Notes: generated from the sequence alone by a model not told the origin. 18,982 nucleotides of DNA from an uncultured Methanomassiliicoccus sp. (GCA_905202485.1 CAJKRY010000019.1:1-18982); one strand, 5' to 3'; shown: positions 5,806 through 14,467, counted from the first letter of the stretch. Numbers and translations are program-made.

Positions 5806-7545
5806 TCAGCCCTTTCGAGCGCCCTTTCTGTAGAAGAATAATGCTAATGCAACTAAGGCAATAACTGCAACTATCGCAGCTGCGTAATAGACGTTATAGT
5901 CCGGGCCTGCTTTGGTGTTAGAGCTCTTTTCCCAAGCGGCCGTGAGAACGATATCTTCATCCACCTTCTCGTTAAAATCGTACAGTTGAGTGCCGTTGTA
6001 CCATCCCTTGAATGTATATCCGCCTTTCTGAGGCGTCTCTGGTTCTGGTACCTTTTCTTTGTAATCAACAAATGCAAACGCAGTATCGACTGACCCGCCG
6101 TTTGAGTCAAACATTACACAGTAATTGCTGACATAATCGACTTTGAAAACATCAGGCGGAATCTGCTCTGCAAGAACCGATGCGTCATCCAAGCCGTCTT
6201 TCAGATAAATAATCCGCTCTTCAGGCTGATTGCTTCTGATTCCAGAGTTGTAAAACACAGATTTTTCGCCATACTCTGCGATTCTGGGCATCATCGGAAG
6301 CGATTCTGTGCTCATGAAGTAGATTTCTCTGAGGTTTCCGGAATTAGCAAAGGCAGCGTTGCCGATCTGAATGACGCTCTGCGGAATGGAAACACTCTCC
6401 AAAAATCTGGTATTGGCAAAAGCCTGATCTCCGATAATCTCCAGCGTTGAGGGAAAGATTATTGAATGAAGATCAGTGTCCATAAATGCGCATTCCCCTA
6501 TGAATGTCAGCGATTCTGGGAACTTAACGCTTGTGATGTAATCGCCTTCAAAGGCATGATTCATTATTGATTTTACAGTATCCGAGAATTCAACACTCTC
6601 CAGATTTCCGACATTTTTAAAGGCTGATTCTGTTACTGTCATTACACCGTCCGGGATTACAAGATGGATTTTCGCAGGGGATTTCAGCAGGTAGCTTTTT
6701 GCCAGCTGATCCTGCGTTGAGACTGGAATTCTTATGCAGGGATCGCGGGCTTCCATGAAACATCCGTAGAATGCATTTTCTCCTATTGACTTAACTTCTG
6801 CATAGCCTTCGATCACGAACTTTTCCATACTCTTGCAGTCCTTGAACGCAGAGCTGCCTATGATCTCCAGGCCGGCTACATTGAACTCTTTGATTGAAGA
6901 ACAGTATGAGAATGCAGCATCTCCGATTTCGCGGATGTTCTCAGGAAACATTACGTTCTCCAGCGATGAACAGTCTGAAAACGCTCCTATCCCTATTGTA
7001 TCAACGCGGCCGGTAATTTTCACGGTCTCCAGAGACTTGCAGCTTGAGAACGCTCCTAGTCCGATGTCTATTGTACCATCTGTGAGAATGCTGACCGACT
7101 TAAGGCTGGTGCATAGGGCAAAGGCTTTCTGGCCGATCTTTTCCACCATTCCCTTAAATGTCACAGACTCCAGAGCCTGGCAGTTAATGAATGAATTATC
7201 TTCGAGAGCTATGCTGGACGATTCCAAGACGATTGATTTTACAGTTTTGTTATCTGCAAAGGCCATGCTTCCGATTGCAGTTACCCTGTGGCGTGTATCC
7301 ATATCAACGGTTGACGGGATAACTACTTTCTCAGAGGTTCCCGAATACTTGATCAGCGTAGCTTCATTGTTTTCCTTGACTTCGTAAGTGTAATAATCAG
7401 AGTCGTCGACTATTACGATGTTTGAGGACTCATCCGAATCCCCGAGTTTCAAATCTTGAGCTGTATCGCTGGCCGGCAGTGAAAATGATACAACGGCAAC
7501 AGCCAGAAATACCAAAGATAAAGCGGCAATCTCGAATTTGTTCAT
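5806..7545 (-). CDS. BspA-like leucine-rich-repeat surface protein with Listeria-Bacteroides repeat (579 aa)
   Basis: A secreted, membrane-anchored adhesin-like protein. A signal peptide (about 1-25, hydrophobic LSLVFLAVAVVSF) is followed by roughly a dozen BspA/TpLRR (LRR_5) repeats at about 80-430 with the pattern IGxxAFxxCxSLExVxxP. One Listeria-Bacteroides (Flg_new) repeat follows at about 476-538 (FDSNGG ... GYTFKGWY ... AAW). A single transmembrane helix lies at about 551-571 with a basic cytoplasmic tail ending RKGARKG. Such proteins mediate contacts with surfaces or other cells in gut microbes. Unlike the four secreted proteins of the plus-strand operon, it has one C-terminal helix, not a hairpin. 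It lies back to back with nothing and downstream of the integrase on the same strand, but has its own promoter. Confidence 0.9.
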   Translation of the reverse strand: MNKFEIAALSLVFLAVAVVSFSLPASDTAQDLKLGDSDESSNIVIVDDSDYYTYEVKENNEATLIKYSGTSEKVVIPSTVDMDTRHRVTAIGSMAFADNKTVKSIVLESSSIALEDNSFINCQALESVTFKGMVEKIGQKAFALCTSLKSVSILTDGTIDIGLGAFSSCKSLETVKITGRVDTIGIGAFSDCSSLENVMFPENIREIGDAAFSYCSSIKEFNVAGLEIIGSSAFKDCKSMEKFVIEGYAEVKSIGENAFYGCFMEARDPCIRIPVSTQDQLAKSYLLKSPAKIHLVIPDGVMTVTESAFKNVGNLESVEFSDTVKSIMNHAFEGDYITSVKFPESLTFIGECAFMDTDLHSIIFPSTLEIIGDQAFANTRFLESVSIPQSVIQIGNAAFANSGNLREIYFMSTESLPMMPRIAEYGEKSVFYNSGIRSNQPEERIIYLKDGLDDASVLAEQIPPDVFKVDYVSNYCVMFDSNGGSVDTAFAFVDYKEKVPEPETPQKGGYTFKGWYNGTQLYDFNEKVDEDIVLTAAWEKSSNTKAGPDYNVYYAAAIVAVIALVALALFFYRKGARKG

Positions 7546-7560
7546 TTATGCATCCCACTG

Positions 7561-7606
7561 CAGAGAACTTCTCTGACATCCGACTAACGGCATATTGGTA
7601 TAAATT
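7561..7606 (-). promoter_or_regulatory. Promoter and palindromic operator of the BspA-like gene
   Basis: On the minus strand AATTTATA (7606-7599) is a strong TATA box, 54 bp from the ATG. The perfect 15-bp palindrome CAGAGAA-C-TTCTCTG (7561-7575) covers the expected start site. It could be a repressor site or a 5' UTR hairpin, so expression of the surface protein is probably switched. Confidence 0.6.
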
Positions 7607-7660
7607 CGTGATTATCTAAATGCTGGTATCTAAAAAACAGATGAAATTAGATGAAAAGTG

Positions 7661-8590
7661 TTAATCTTCGCATATCACAATCCTGTTCCTTGGATGTTTT
7701 TCAGTAAGGATGTGTTTCTGCTTTTTTGAAGTGACGTGGGTGTATATCTGAGTGGTCACTATAGAACTGTGACCCAAAACCTGCTGGATGTATCTGATGT
7801 CCACGTCTTCTTCCAGCAGCAGAGTTGCGAAGGAATGGCGGAACATGTGCGGAGTTATGTGCCTGCTTATGTCTGCTTTGTCAGCATACTTTGAGACCAT
7901 CGCCCTTACAGACTGTTCCGAAAGTCTGTTGTCAAGCCTGTTAATAAAAAAATAATCGCTTTCAGAGACCTTATCGCAGAAAGCAGATCTGTATATGTTC
8001 AGGGCTCTGATCACCGATCTGTTTCCTATGTGTACAACCCGCTCCTTAGAACCTTTTCCGTTTATAATTATATAATGATCGGAAAGGTTGACGTCTTCCG
8101 TCTTCAGAGAGCACAGTTCTGAAACTCTCATACCTGTGGCAAAAAGCAGTTCCAGCACTGCCACATCCCTTATGCATTTTCTATGCTCAAAACTGCTCTT
8201 GTCTGAACTTCTAAGCTCTGAGTATGCTGCAGTAAAAATTTCCTGGATTTCATCGAACGGTATCGTTTTAGGAAGACAGAATGGTTCCTGAAACTTTGTT
8301 CTGATCTTGGAAAAAGGATTTTTTTCAATGATATCATCCTGTTCAAGGCAGGAACAGAATGATTTTATGCATGCGATTTTGCGTTTTGCACTTCTGGGTT
8401 TGTAATTTTTATGAAGATGCGTAATGTAGTCGCTCAGATTGGTTTTGTTCAAGTCTCCGTCGGTCATTTTCATAAAATCTGTGAACTGGCGCAGGTCAAT
8501 TCTGTAAGCTTTCAGCGTTTTGGGACTAAGATTTCTCTGATACTGCCAAATGTCTAAATAATGCGCAGTTAGCGACTCTAAATCAAGCAT
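7661..8590 (-). CDS. XerC/D-type tyrosine recombinase (integrase)
   Basis: It catalyses site-specific DNA breakage and rejoining through a covalent tyrosine intermediate. The N-terminal SAM-like core-binding domain (about 1-105: YQRNLSPKTLKAYRIDLRQF) precedes the catalytic domain. With the ATG at 8590 as residue 1 (309 aa), the catalytic set is complete: Arg155 (ATGMRVSEL), the GKGSKER beta-hairpin lysine, His248-x2-Arg251 (HMFRHSFA), His274 (LGHSS) and Tyr283 (IYTHV). The 8590 start has GGGGT 6 nt upstream; an ATG at 8596 and a GTG at 8620 are also in frame. It resembles short Xer-type recombinases, not the split SSV integrases: nothing suggests an att site inside the gene. It is the likely mobility enzyme of the element, or it may invert or resolve DNA between repeats. 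Confidence 0.95.
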   Translation of the reverse strand: MLDLESLTAHYLDIWQYQRNLSPKTLKAYRIDLRQFTDFMKMTDGDLNKTNLSDYITHLHKNYKPRSAKRKIACIKSFCSCLEQDDIIEKNPFSKIRTKFQEPFCLPKTIPFDEIQEIFTAAYSELRSSDKSSFEHRKCIRDVAVLELLFATGMRVSELCSLKTEDVNLSDHYIIINGKGSKERVVHIGNRSVIRALNIYRSAFCDKVSESDYFFINRLDNRLSEQSVRAMVSKYADKADISRHITPHMFRHSFATLLLEEDVDIRYIQQVLGHSSIVTTQIYTHVTSKKQKHILTEKHPRNRIVICED

Positions 8591-8737
8591 TGTCATACCC
8601 CGAATTACAAGGGAAAACACTGATTATTCTTCAATATTTGTCAAAAAAATGATAAGATTTTTTTAACTTTTATTTTTAGGGTTTTTAAAACTATCGAAAA
8701 GCCAGATTTTTATATTGAGTGATTTGAAAAAAGTGTT
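8591..8737. promoter_or_regulatory. Divergent promoter region between integrase and structural operon
   Basis: For the plus strand, TTTTATATT (8707-8715) is a good TATA box, placing a start near 8738. For the minus strand, an AAATATT motif at about 8634-8641 would place the integrase start near 8610, just before the ATG at 8590. The intervening DNA is A/T-tract rich. The arrangement resembles the switch region between integration and structural modules of temperate elements. Confidence 0.5.
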
Positions 8738-8873
8738 TAGATACTGTGACGCGATACTCTAATGCCATGAGCCGACCCATCGACTCGGGCATCATTTTTT
8801 GATCTTGGGAACAGGCCGGTGATTTTCCCGTTAAGGGAGAAAAAACGGAGGAGTTAAAATAAAAGAAAAACAA
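8738..8873 (+). promoter_or_regulatory. Long structured 5' leader of the structural operon
   Basis: About 136 nt separate the predicted start from the ATG. An interrupted hairpin at 8762-8792 (ATGCC/GGCAT, GAG/CTC, CGA/TCG, loop CCCA) is followed by T6 (8795-8800), a terminator-like arrangement. Beyond it, CCC at 8827-8829 can pair either upstream (GGGAA 8807-8811 with TTCCC 8825-8829) or downstream (TTTTCCC 8823-8829 with GGGAGAA 8835-8841). GGAGGAG (8847-8853) comes after these. This looks like an attenuator or riboregulator, or a separate short RNA ending at the T6. No known riboswitch was recognised. Confidence 0.4.
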
Positions 8874-10235
8874 ATGAAAATCTTTGCACTGGCAATCATA
8901 GCAGTGGTAATCGCATCATCTTTTGCATTCACTGCTGAAGATGAATGCAGCGACTGCTCTGTGCTTTCCGCTGGAGAAACTCAGTCAGATCCATATGAGT
9001 TCTCTCTTCTTGCCGGAGACCAGTACCGCTACATTCTCAGTGCAAACATAGACGTTACATACAGCATAACAGCCGGAGATCTGAGCAGTATCGGATTCTC
9101 GTTATCTGAAGAAAATATATCCGGCACTGCAAAGGAAGGAAAAGAACTGATCTGCATAACTGCAACTTCCAATGACGGGGGTCCTGTAAGAACAGCGGAT
9201 CAATGGATTCACTATTCTGTTTACAACATCCTTACACTGGAAGGCACGCCGCAGACAGTTTCCTGGTCAGGAACTGCTTACACATCATCATTCACCATTT
9301 CCGACGTGGATCCTGACGGCGAAGGGGAAACTGCTCTGACTCTTAACGACGCTGCGGTTTCCGCCGGTTATGCTATCAGCAAGGTATCTGAGACCTCTTA
9401 CACCCTCACCAGGGCTGCTGATAAAAACGTCACAGGCTCTGTTGAAGTCACTGTAACAGCATCTACGAACATAGGCGGAATCACTCAGACTAAAACTGCT
9501 TCTGCCACCATCAGCACATACAGCCGTGTGGGCATTACATCTATGCCTGAAGATCATCATGGAACCGGCCTTGTTGTATGGCTGATCGAGGAAGACAGCA
9601 CCTGGGAATACAAACCCGCTGCTGTTCCAGATGATGCGACCATAACTGTATCAGGAGTTAATTCACAGATAACATGGAGCAGCGGCGTCCTTACAGTAAA
9701 CAGATCTGCTGCTTTCGATACCACAAAAGTAACATTTACCGCTAAGAGCAGCGCAGGCGGATCTGAAGAGATCGCAACGCAGGAACTCACGATCCGCAAT
9801 TGGAACCGTGTGATCTTTGAGTCTGCCCCTTCCCTCTCTGATGTAATAACTTCAGTGGACGGAAGAAGCCTGCATGCTTCCGTGAACGCTGCAAACTACA
9901 GCTACATCAAATGGACGCTGAGCGACGGCACTGTTTACGAAGGAACAACCGAGATCGATCACACATTTGCAGAAGGAACGGAAGGTCCTCAGGACGTAAG
10001 AGTTCTGGTAAGAGATGAAGTAGGAAGAGAAAAAGCATCTCAGGTTACATTTAATCTGGAAGAAGATGACAAAACCGACGTCGGTACGGACTCTTCGCAT
10101 ACATGGATTATCTTCATAATTCTGGGAGCGATTCTTATAATTCTGGGATTGTTTAACAAGCCCCACTGGCTTCTTTCTGTTATAGGTGCAGCCCTAGTAG
10201 TTCTGGACGCTCTGTTCTTCAGAGGGGGATTTTGA
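8874..10235 (+). CDS. Secreted Ig/PKD-like domain protein with C-terminal membrane hairpin (453 aa)
   Basis: First gene of the structural operon. A signal peptide (MKIFALAIIAVVIASSFAFT) is followed by Ser/Thr-rich beta-sandwich-like stretches (about 35-310). A PKD-like domain (about 312-395) begins VIFESAPSLSDVITSVDGRS. Two C-terminal hydrophobic helices (about 410-427 and 432-449) are joined by NKPHW and end RGGF. The bulk should be outside the cell or on a virion surface, anchored by the hairpin. The PKD-like segment is clearly related to that of the next protein. The strong GGAGGAG (8847-8853) lies 20 nt before the ATG, unusually far. An in-frame ATA at 8859 is 5 nt from it, so the true start deserves checking. 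It could be a spike or envelope protein or an adhesin. Confidence 0.85.
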   Translation: MKIFALAIIAVVIASSFAFTAEDECSDCSVLSAGETQSDPYEFSLLAGDQYRYILSANIDVTYSITAGDLSSIGFSLSEENISGTAKEGKELICITATSNDGGPVRTADQWIHYSVYNILTLEGTPQTVSWSGTAYTSSFTISDVDPDGEGETALTLNDAAVSAGYAISKVSETSYTLTRAADKNVTGSVEVTVTASTNIGGITQTKTASATISTYSRVGITSMPEDHHGTGLVVWLIEEDSTWEYKPAAVPDDATITVSGVNSQITWSSGVLTVNRSAAFDTTKVTFTAKSSAGGSEEIATQELTIRNWNRVIFESAPSLSDVITSVDGRSLHASVNAANYSYIKWTLSDGTVYEGTTEIDHTFAEGTEGPQDVRVLVRDEVGREKASQVTFNLEEDDKTDVGTDSSHTWIIFIILGAILIILGLFNKPHWLLSVIGAALVVLDALFFRGGF

Positions 10236-10245
10236 GGAGGCTGCC

Positions 10246-11268
10246 ATGAAAAAAGTATGTATTTACTTGCTAAGCGCCTTTGCAGTCTGTCTGATTCTCT
10301 CTGCCGGCATCAATACCGAATATGCTGACAGCAGCGGTCCGGTTCTGAGCAATAAATCGCTGCCTGACGGGACTGTGCTGAGCGATGACGGCAAGACTCT
10401 GATCACAGCGCCTTCCAACGCTGTTAATTATGTCATTCCCAGCACTGTCGAAACAGTCTCCGGGTATGCATTCTTCAAATGCAGCAAAATGCAGTCGATA
10501 ACATTCCCGGAAAGCGTTAAAACGCTCGAAGCCCACACATTTGACGGTCTGGGTCTGATTAGTGTATATGTACCGAAAGACGTTCCGTACATGTCTTCCA
10601 TCCCGCCGTTCTTCAATATTATACAAGAAGGCGGAGAAAGTTACACAGTAACCTTTGAAAGCAACGGCGGAAGCACAGTAGAGTCTCAGACAGTAGCTGA
10701 AGGCGAGTCTGCTTCCAGGCCCGAAGATCCGACTAAGTCGGGATATGTTTTCGGAGGATGGTATGAGGACGCTGCTGCCAGCAGACCGTATACCTTCGGG
10801 ACTGCGGTCGGCAGCAGCATCACGCTGTATGCCAAGTGGTATGAAGATGTAATCTTCACATCTGTGCCTTCAGTAAAGGACATAATTGCTGCGGTCGACG
10901 GCAGAAGTATCACTCTCAGCCTTGATGCGGAAGATTACGTCTACATAATCTGGGACATGGGAGACAATGCTGAATACACAACATATGGAAACAGCATCAC
11001 CCACAGCTATGAAAGAAGCGGAGAATATACAGTCACTGCCACAGCAGTCAATTCTTACGGTTCTGCAGCTCCAGTCACATACAAAGTAGAGATAGAAAAC
11101 GATGAAGACTCAGACAATAATTACGCTGCTGTACTCATTGGCTGCATTGCCGCGGCAGTATGTTTCATTCTGGTATTCTACTTCTGCAACATTTACTGGG
11201 CGATTCTGGCTGCAGTATTTGCACTCATCGTCTGCTGTGTGCTGGCATTTTCAGGGGTACTTCCATGA
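10246..11268 (+). CDS. Secreted LRR/Flg_new/PKD-like protein with C-terminal membrane hairpin (340 aa)
   Basis: Modular surface protein. A signal peptide (about 1-21) is followed by a short BspA-type LRR remnant (about 59-112: YVIPSTVETVSGYAFFKCSK), a Listeria-Bacteroides repeat (134-199: FESNGG ... GYVFGGWY ... LYAKWY) and a PKD-like domain (202-285, VIFTSVPSVKDIIAAVDGRS). Two hydrophobic helices (293-312, 316-336) end in SGVLP. The PKD-like domain aligns with that of the preceding gene, and the LRR and Flg_new parts with the separate BspA-like gene at 5806, so the protein looks like a recombinant of both. GGAGG stands 5 nt before the ATG; the gap to the previous gene is 10 bp and the next gene overlaps by ATGA. 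Confidence 0.88.
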   Translation: MKKVCIYLLSAFAVCLILSAGINTEYADSSGPVLSNKSLPDGTVLSDDGKTLITAPSNAVNYVIPSTVETVSGYAFFKCSKMQSITFPESVKTLEAHTFDGLGLISVYVPKDVPYMSSIPPFFNIIQEGGESYTVTFESNGGSTVESQTVAEGESASRPEDPTKSGYVFGGWYEDAAASRPYTFGTAVGSSITLYAKWYEDVIFTSVPSVKDIIAAVDGRSITLSLDAEDYVYIIWDMGDNAEYTTYGNSITHSYERSGEYTVTATAVNSYGSAAPVTYKVEIENDEDSDNNYAAVLIGCIAAAVCFILVFYFCNIYWAILAAVFALIVCCVLAFSGVLP

Positions 11269-12560
11269 ACGCAGCCGCAGCCTTATGCCTGGCATTGATC
11301 TTGTCTTCATGCGTTTCTCCTCTGGCAGATTCTGCCAGCATAGAAGAGCTGCCTGATGCACCTGCAGAAATCTCTGTGAATAATCAGTATGCGTACACTC
11401 CTGACATTTCCGGTGAAAACCATCCGATGCATATTTTGAATAGAATCGTACTGAAAAATCTGAAAACCGGAGAAGTCACAGCTTCGCTGTCATATTCAGG
11501 CCCCGAATGGCTGAAAATAAATGTAGAGACGGAGTATGAATACTCCAAGTGGGATCCGGCTGTCATCAATGAGGTCTTGAAAAAAGTAAGCTTCAGCGGC
11601 ACCTGCATAAACCCGGGAACATACAATCCGAAGCTTACCCTGACAATATTAAACGGAACATTTGTGAAAGAGTGGCAGTGGAGCATTGAAGTTTCCGTCA
11701 CCGGAAAAGAATCGATGGCTGTAACTTTCTTCTCTATGCAGGGAGGAGCCTCCCTGTCATATACGCTGACGTCTCCGTTCTCATTGACATTCCCCTCTTC
11801 TGACGTCTTTTCCAGGGACGGATATACGCTGTCAGGCTGGGCAGGAGGGCTGTACGAATGCAGCCAGATTGTCCAGCTGGACTACAAGCCGGAAGGATAT
11901 ACGTTCTATGCGCACTGGATACGCAGCGAAGACGTTCCGGACACAGATGACAGAAAAACAATTACTTTCAACTACGGAAATGAAGTTAAGACCGTAACAG
12001 TAAAAAATGGAGATCTGGTCAGCAGACCTTCAGAGCCTGTACGCAACGGAATGGCGATTAAAGGATGGTATACTTCGCCGTCAGGAGGCGGTGAGTGGAA
12101 CTTCAGCAATCCTGTTACTGCAGACATGACTCTGTATGCAGTATGGGCCCCTCATTTCAGCATGGAAAAGAAAGGACAGGATGTCACAATTTCCATAAAT
12201 TCTGTCCACTGGAACGGTTATCAGCACCAGATCTGCTGGGACAGCGGTTCAGAGCCTGAATCAATCGGATATTCTACTGTTAAATCTCATCATTATGCAA
12301 GCGGAAATCACACAGTTACAGTAGTTTCCGTGAAAGGAGATCACACAGTTTCCTCAAAAATCAGTTTTGATGTGAAATTAACAGAAATATCCGATGATAC
12401 GGAAAAATCAGACACGTCTGTCCTGGCAGTCATCGGCATTGCTCTGGCTGTAGCTGTAGGCTGCATTTCATTTCCATTCATAGGACTGCTGGGCATTATC
12501 CCGGCGGCAGCGGCTGTTCTTGTTTACATACTGATCCTCATACTTTCGGGGGCGCTCTGA
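11265..12560 (+). CDS. Secreted Flg_new/PKD-like protein with C-terminal membrane hairpin (431 aa)
   Basis: The start at 11265 is chosen because it overlaps the upstream stop (ATGA), has AGGGG about 7 nt before it and gives a signal peptide (MNAAAALCLALILSSCVSPL); a longer frame from 11160 would run through the previous gene. An N-terminal domain of unknown type (about 30-145) is followed by a degenerate Listeria-Bacteroides repeat (152-218: DGYTLSGW ... YTFYAHW) and a better one (232-294: NGMAIKGWY ... LYAVW). A PKD-like domain (about 298-372) and two hydrophobic helices (384-402, 406-428) end in SGAL. The LSSC in the signal peptide is lipobox-like but may be fortuitous. Same anchoring plan as its neighbours. 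Confidence 0.87.
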   Translation: MNAAAALCLALILSSCVSPLADSASIEELPDAPAEISVNNQYAYTPDISGENHPMHILNRIVLKNLKTGEVTASLSYSGPEWLKINVETEYEYSKWDPAVINEVLKKVSFSGTCINPGTYNPKLTLTILNGTFVKEWQWSIEVSVTGKESMAVTFFSMQGGASLSYTLTSPFSLTFPSSDVFSRDGYTLSGWAGGLYECSQIVQLDYKPEGYTFYAHWIRSEDVPDTDDRKTITFNYGNEVKTVTVKNGDLVSRPSEPVRNGMAIKGWYTSPSGGGEWNFSNPVTADMTLYAVWAPHFSMEKKGQDVTISINSVHWNGYQHQICWDSGSEPESIGYSTVKSHHYASGNHTVTVVSVKGDHTVSSKISFDVKLTEISDDTEKSDTSVLAVIGIALAVAVGCISFPFIGLLGIIPAAAAVLVYILILILSGAL

Positions 12561-14467
12561 TGAATAGAATTCACAAAGTCGTCTCATGCATACTGGTTCT
12601 CAGCATAGTTGCCGTAGCTACGGTGCCCCAGCTGATAGAATCACAGGAGGATGAAGCAGAAAAAGAGCCTGCTGTTGCATTGGGAATTCCTGCCCTGGCA
12701 GTTCCCTTGGCAGTGGCTCTGACGAAAGAAGTTGCCAAGTATACCTTAAAACAGGTAATTGCAGCAGCCATAGCCGGCGGAGCGGCCGGCTGGATTCTGC
12801 ACGAGTATGTCAGAAGCGACATTAAGGCAGACACGGAGCCCCTGAAAGCCCAGGCCAGAGCCTACGAAGCAGATATCATCAATACAATACTTACACGCGA
12901 TACCGGTTCAATTCTGAGAAGCATCGACGGTTTTGCAGACATCTGGGAATTTACTCTGGCCCATTGGATGAGGCAGTCTGAGATTACTGCCGTGGAACTG
13001 TGGGATCCTGAAGAGAATTACACTGATAATACTGGATTGACGGTAATGGCCCTCTCAGGTCTGATGGTTAATCTGGCACAGTTCTTTGAAAATATCGAAT
13101 ACGGACCGGATTCCTCATACGAACTCCTGGCAGACAGACTGGAGATGTGGGAGCAGAACCAGGATACATACGGCCCGATGAAACTGGCCGTCAGATACGG
13201 AACAACGGCGCTCACCAACAGCGATTACATGGATATCCACATATGCAACGCAGTATACAATGCAGAAAACGGAAAGAATACTGTCTGGCTGGATAACCGG
13301 AATCTGTGGGTTTTTGGATCAGGATTCAATATAACTGCAACGCTGGACGACGGGACTTCTGCCACATACACCCTGCAGAAAGGCTACAATGACCTTGCTT
13401 CTTTGAAAAGCAGAGAAGGAAAGGATTTTGCAGCAGGTTACTACACGCTTCCTGCAGGAAGGTCCTATGCAGGTTCTATCGTGCCGGCTGTCAGTTCTGC
13501 AGCCGCTGAAGTCACTTCGTCTGCCGTAATCGAAACGGCCAAAGGAAATTACTCGCTTGCCGTATACAACAAAGATAACTCAATTAATTACATATCATCA
13601 GTGAATTATGCATACGGGAATGCATACAGTTCTCTGGATATTCTGATTACTCAGGACTCGTCTGTCCATTATTCCGTGGATATGATCGAACTTCTTGAAG
13701 GATACAAGAAGATGATCGATACCGTAAAAACGACTCTGGAGAAGTCAAATATTGCTGCAGCCGCTGCATGGGATGTTTTTACAAGAGCCGGAGCGGCAAA
13801 TATTCTGCTGTCTCCCTCATCCTTTGTTCCGCCCAACGCAGATCTGTCAGAGTCAGAGATGTATGTGGTGACGGTAATGGCCATGCATCAGCTGGCAGAA
13901 TTTACTGCAGCTTCCGGAGAGATTCTGGATAAGAAAGACTACCGCATTTCTCCCGAGTCTCTGAACGTTCTGATACTGGGCGACATTTATGATGCCGGCG
14001 GAACACTGCTGTATAAAGATGTAGCATTTTCTCCGTATGTCTGGCTGTACGATCAGAGCTTTACTGCATCTGCAACCACAACCATGCGGCAGACAGCGCT
14101 GTTTGCAATATGGGGAAATGTCGATCACTTAGACGGCAGCATAATTTCGTCAGACATTTCAGATGCCGGCCTTCTCTCTGCTTCAGACGGTTACAGGATA
14201 GATGTAAAGGAGATTATGCAGTCTGGAAAGCTGGTCGGCGAAGTAAGCCTGAAGGTGTTCTCTGTAGGGCAGTGGCATGAGTACGAAGGCTCCAGAGGCT
14301 CCGGCGGATGGGACTTTTCAAAGATAAAGGGTGATTCGGCCGCAACAGCAGTACTGATGATAATCGCAGGAGTCCTGGCAGTTCTTGCAGTAGCCACAAA
14401 AAGAATTGAGTTTCTTGCCATCGCAGTCGTCTGTGCGTTCTTAGCTCTGACAGGGGTGATAGAATGA
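12560..14467 (+). CDS. Large secreted protein with N-terminal hydrophobic region and C-terminal membrane hairpin (635 aa)
   Basis: Not recognised by family. A signal or first membrane helix (about 5-25) is followed by a long hydrophobic Ala/Gly-rich region (about 38-80, ALAVPLAVALTKEV ... AIAGGAAGWIL) reminiscent of fusion or pore segments. Alternating helical and beta-rich stretches fill about 85-585. A membrane hairpin (about 594-611 and 617-632, joined by TKRIE) ends TGVIE. No PKD or Listeria-Bacteroides repeat was found. It is the largest operon product and shares only the C-terminal hairpin with the three preceding proteins. The start overlaps the upstream stop by one base (TGATG). In an enveloped-virus model it would be a candidate spike or fusion protein; that is inference from layout only. 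Confidence 0.85.
   Translation: MNRIHKVVSCILVLSIVAVATVPQLIESQEDEAEKEPAVALGIPALAVPLAVALTKEVAKYTLKQVIAAAIAGGAAGWILHEYVRSDIKADTEPLKAQARAYEADIINTILTRDTGSILRSIDGFADIWEFTLAHWMRQSEITAVELWDPEENYTDNTGLTVMALSGLMVNLAQFFENIEYGPDSSYELLADRLEMWEQNQDTYGPMKLAVRYGTTALTNSDYMDIHICNAVYNAENGKNTVWLDNRNLWVFGSGFNITATLDDGTSATYTLQKGYNDLASLKSREGKDFAAGYYTLPAGRSYAGSIVPAVSSAAAEVTSSAVIETAKGNYSLAVYNKDNSINYISSVNYAYGNAYSSLDILITQDSSVHYSVDMIELLEGYKKMIDTVKTTLEKSNIAAAAAWDVFTRAGAANILLSPSSFVPPNADLSESEMYVVTVMAMHQLAEFTAASGEILDKKDYRISPESLNVLILGDIYDAGGTLLYKDVAFSPYVWLYDQSFTASATTTMRQTALFAIWGNVDHLDGSIISSDISDAGLLSASDGYRIDVKEIMQSGKLVGEVSLKVFSVGQWHEYEGSRGSGGWDFSKIKGDSAATAVLMIIAGVLAVLAVATKRIEFLAIAVVCAFLALTGVIE

Noticed and set aside
5627..5833. 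68-codon plus-strand frame after the TATA box
   Set aside because: Non-ATG start, no ribosome binding site, and it runs antisense into the BspA-like gene; a non-coding RNA reading is preferred.
9288..10166. Minus-strand frames opposite the structural genes
   Set aside because: They are frame shadows of strongly supported plus-strand genes and lack start signals.
11160..11264. Upstream extension of the 431-aa protein
   Set aside because: It lies wholly inside the preceding gene in another frame; the ATG at 11265 gives a proper signal peptide and stop-start overlap.
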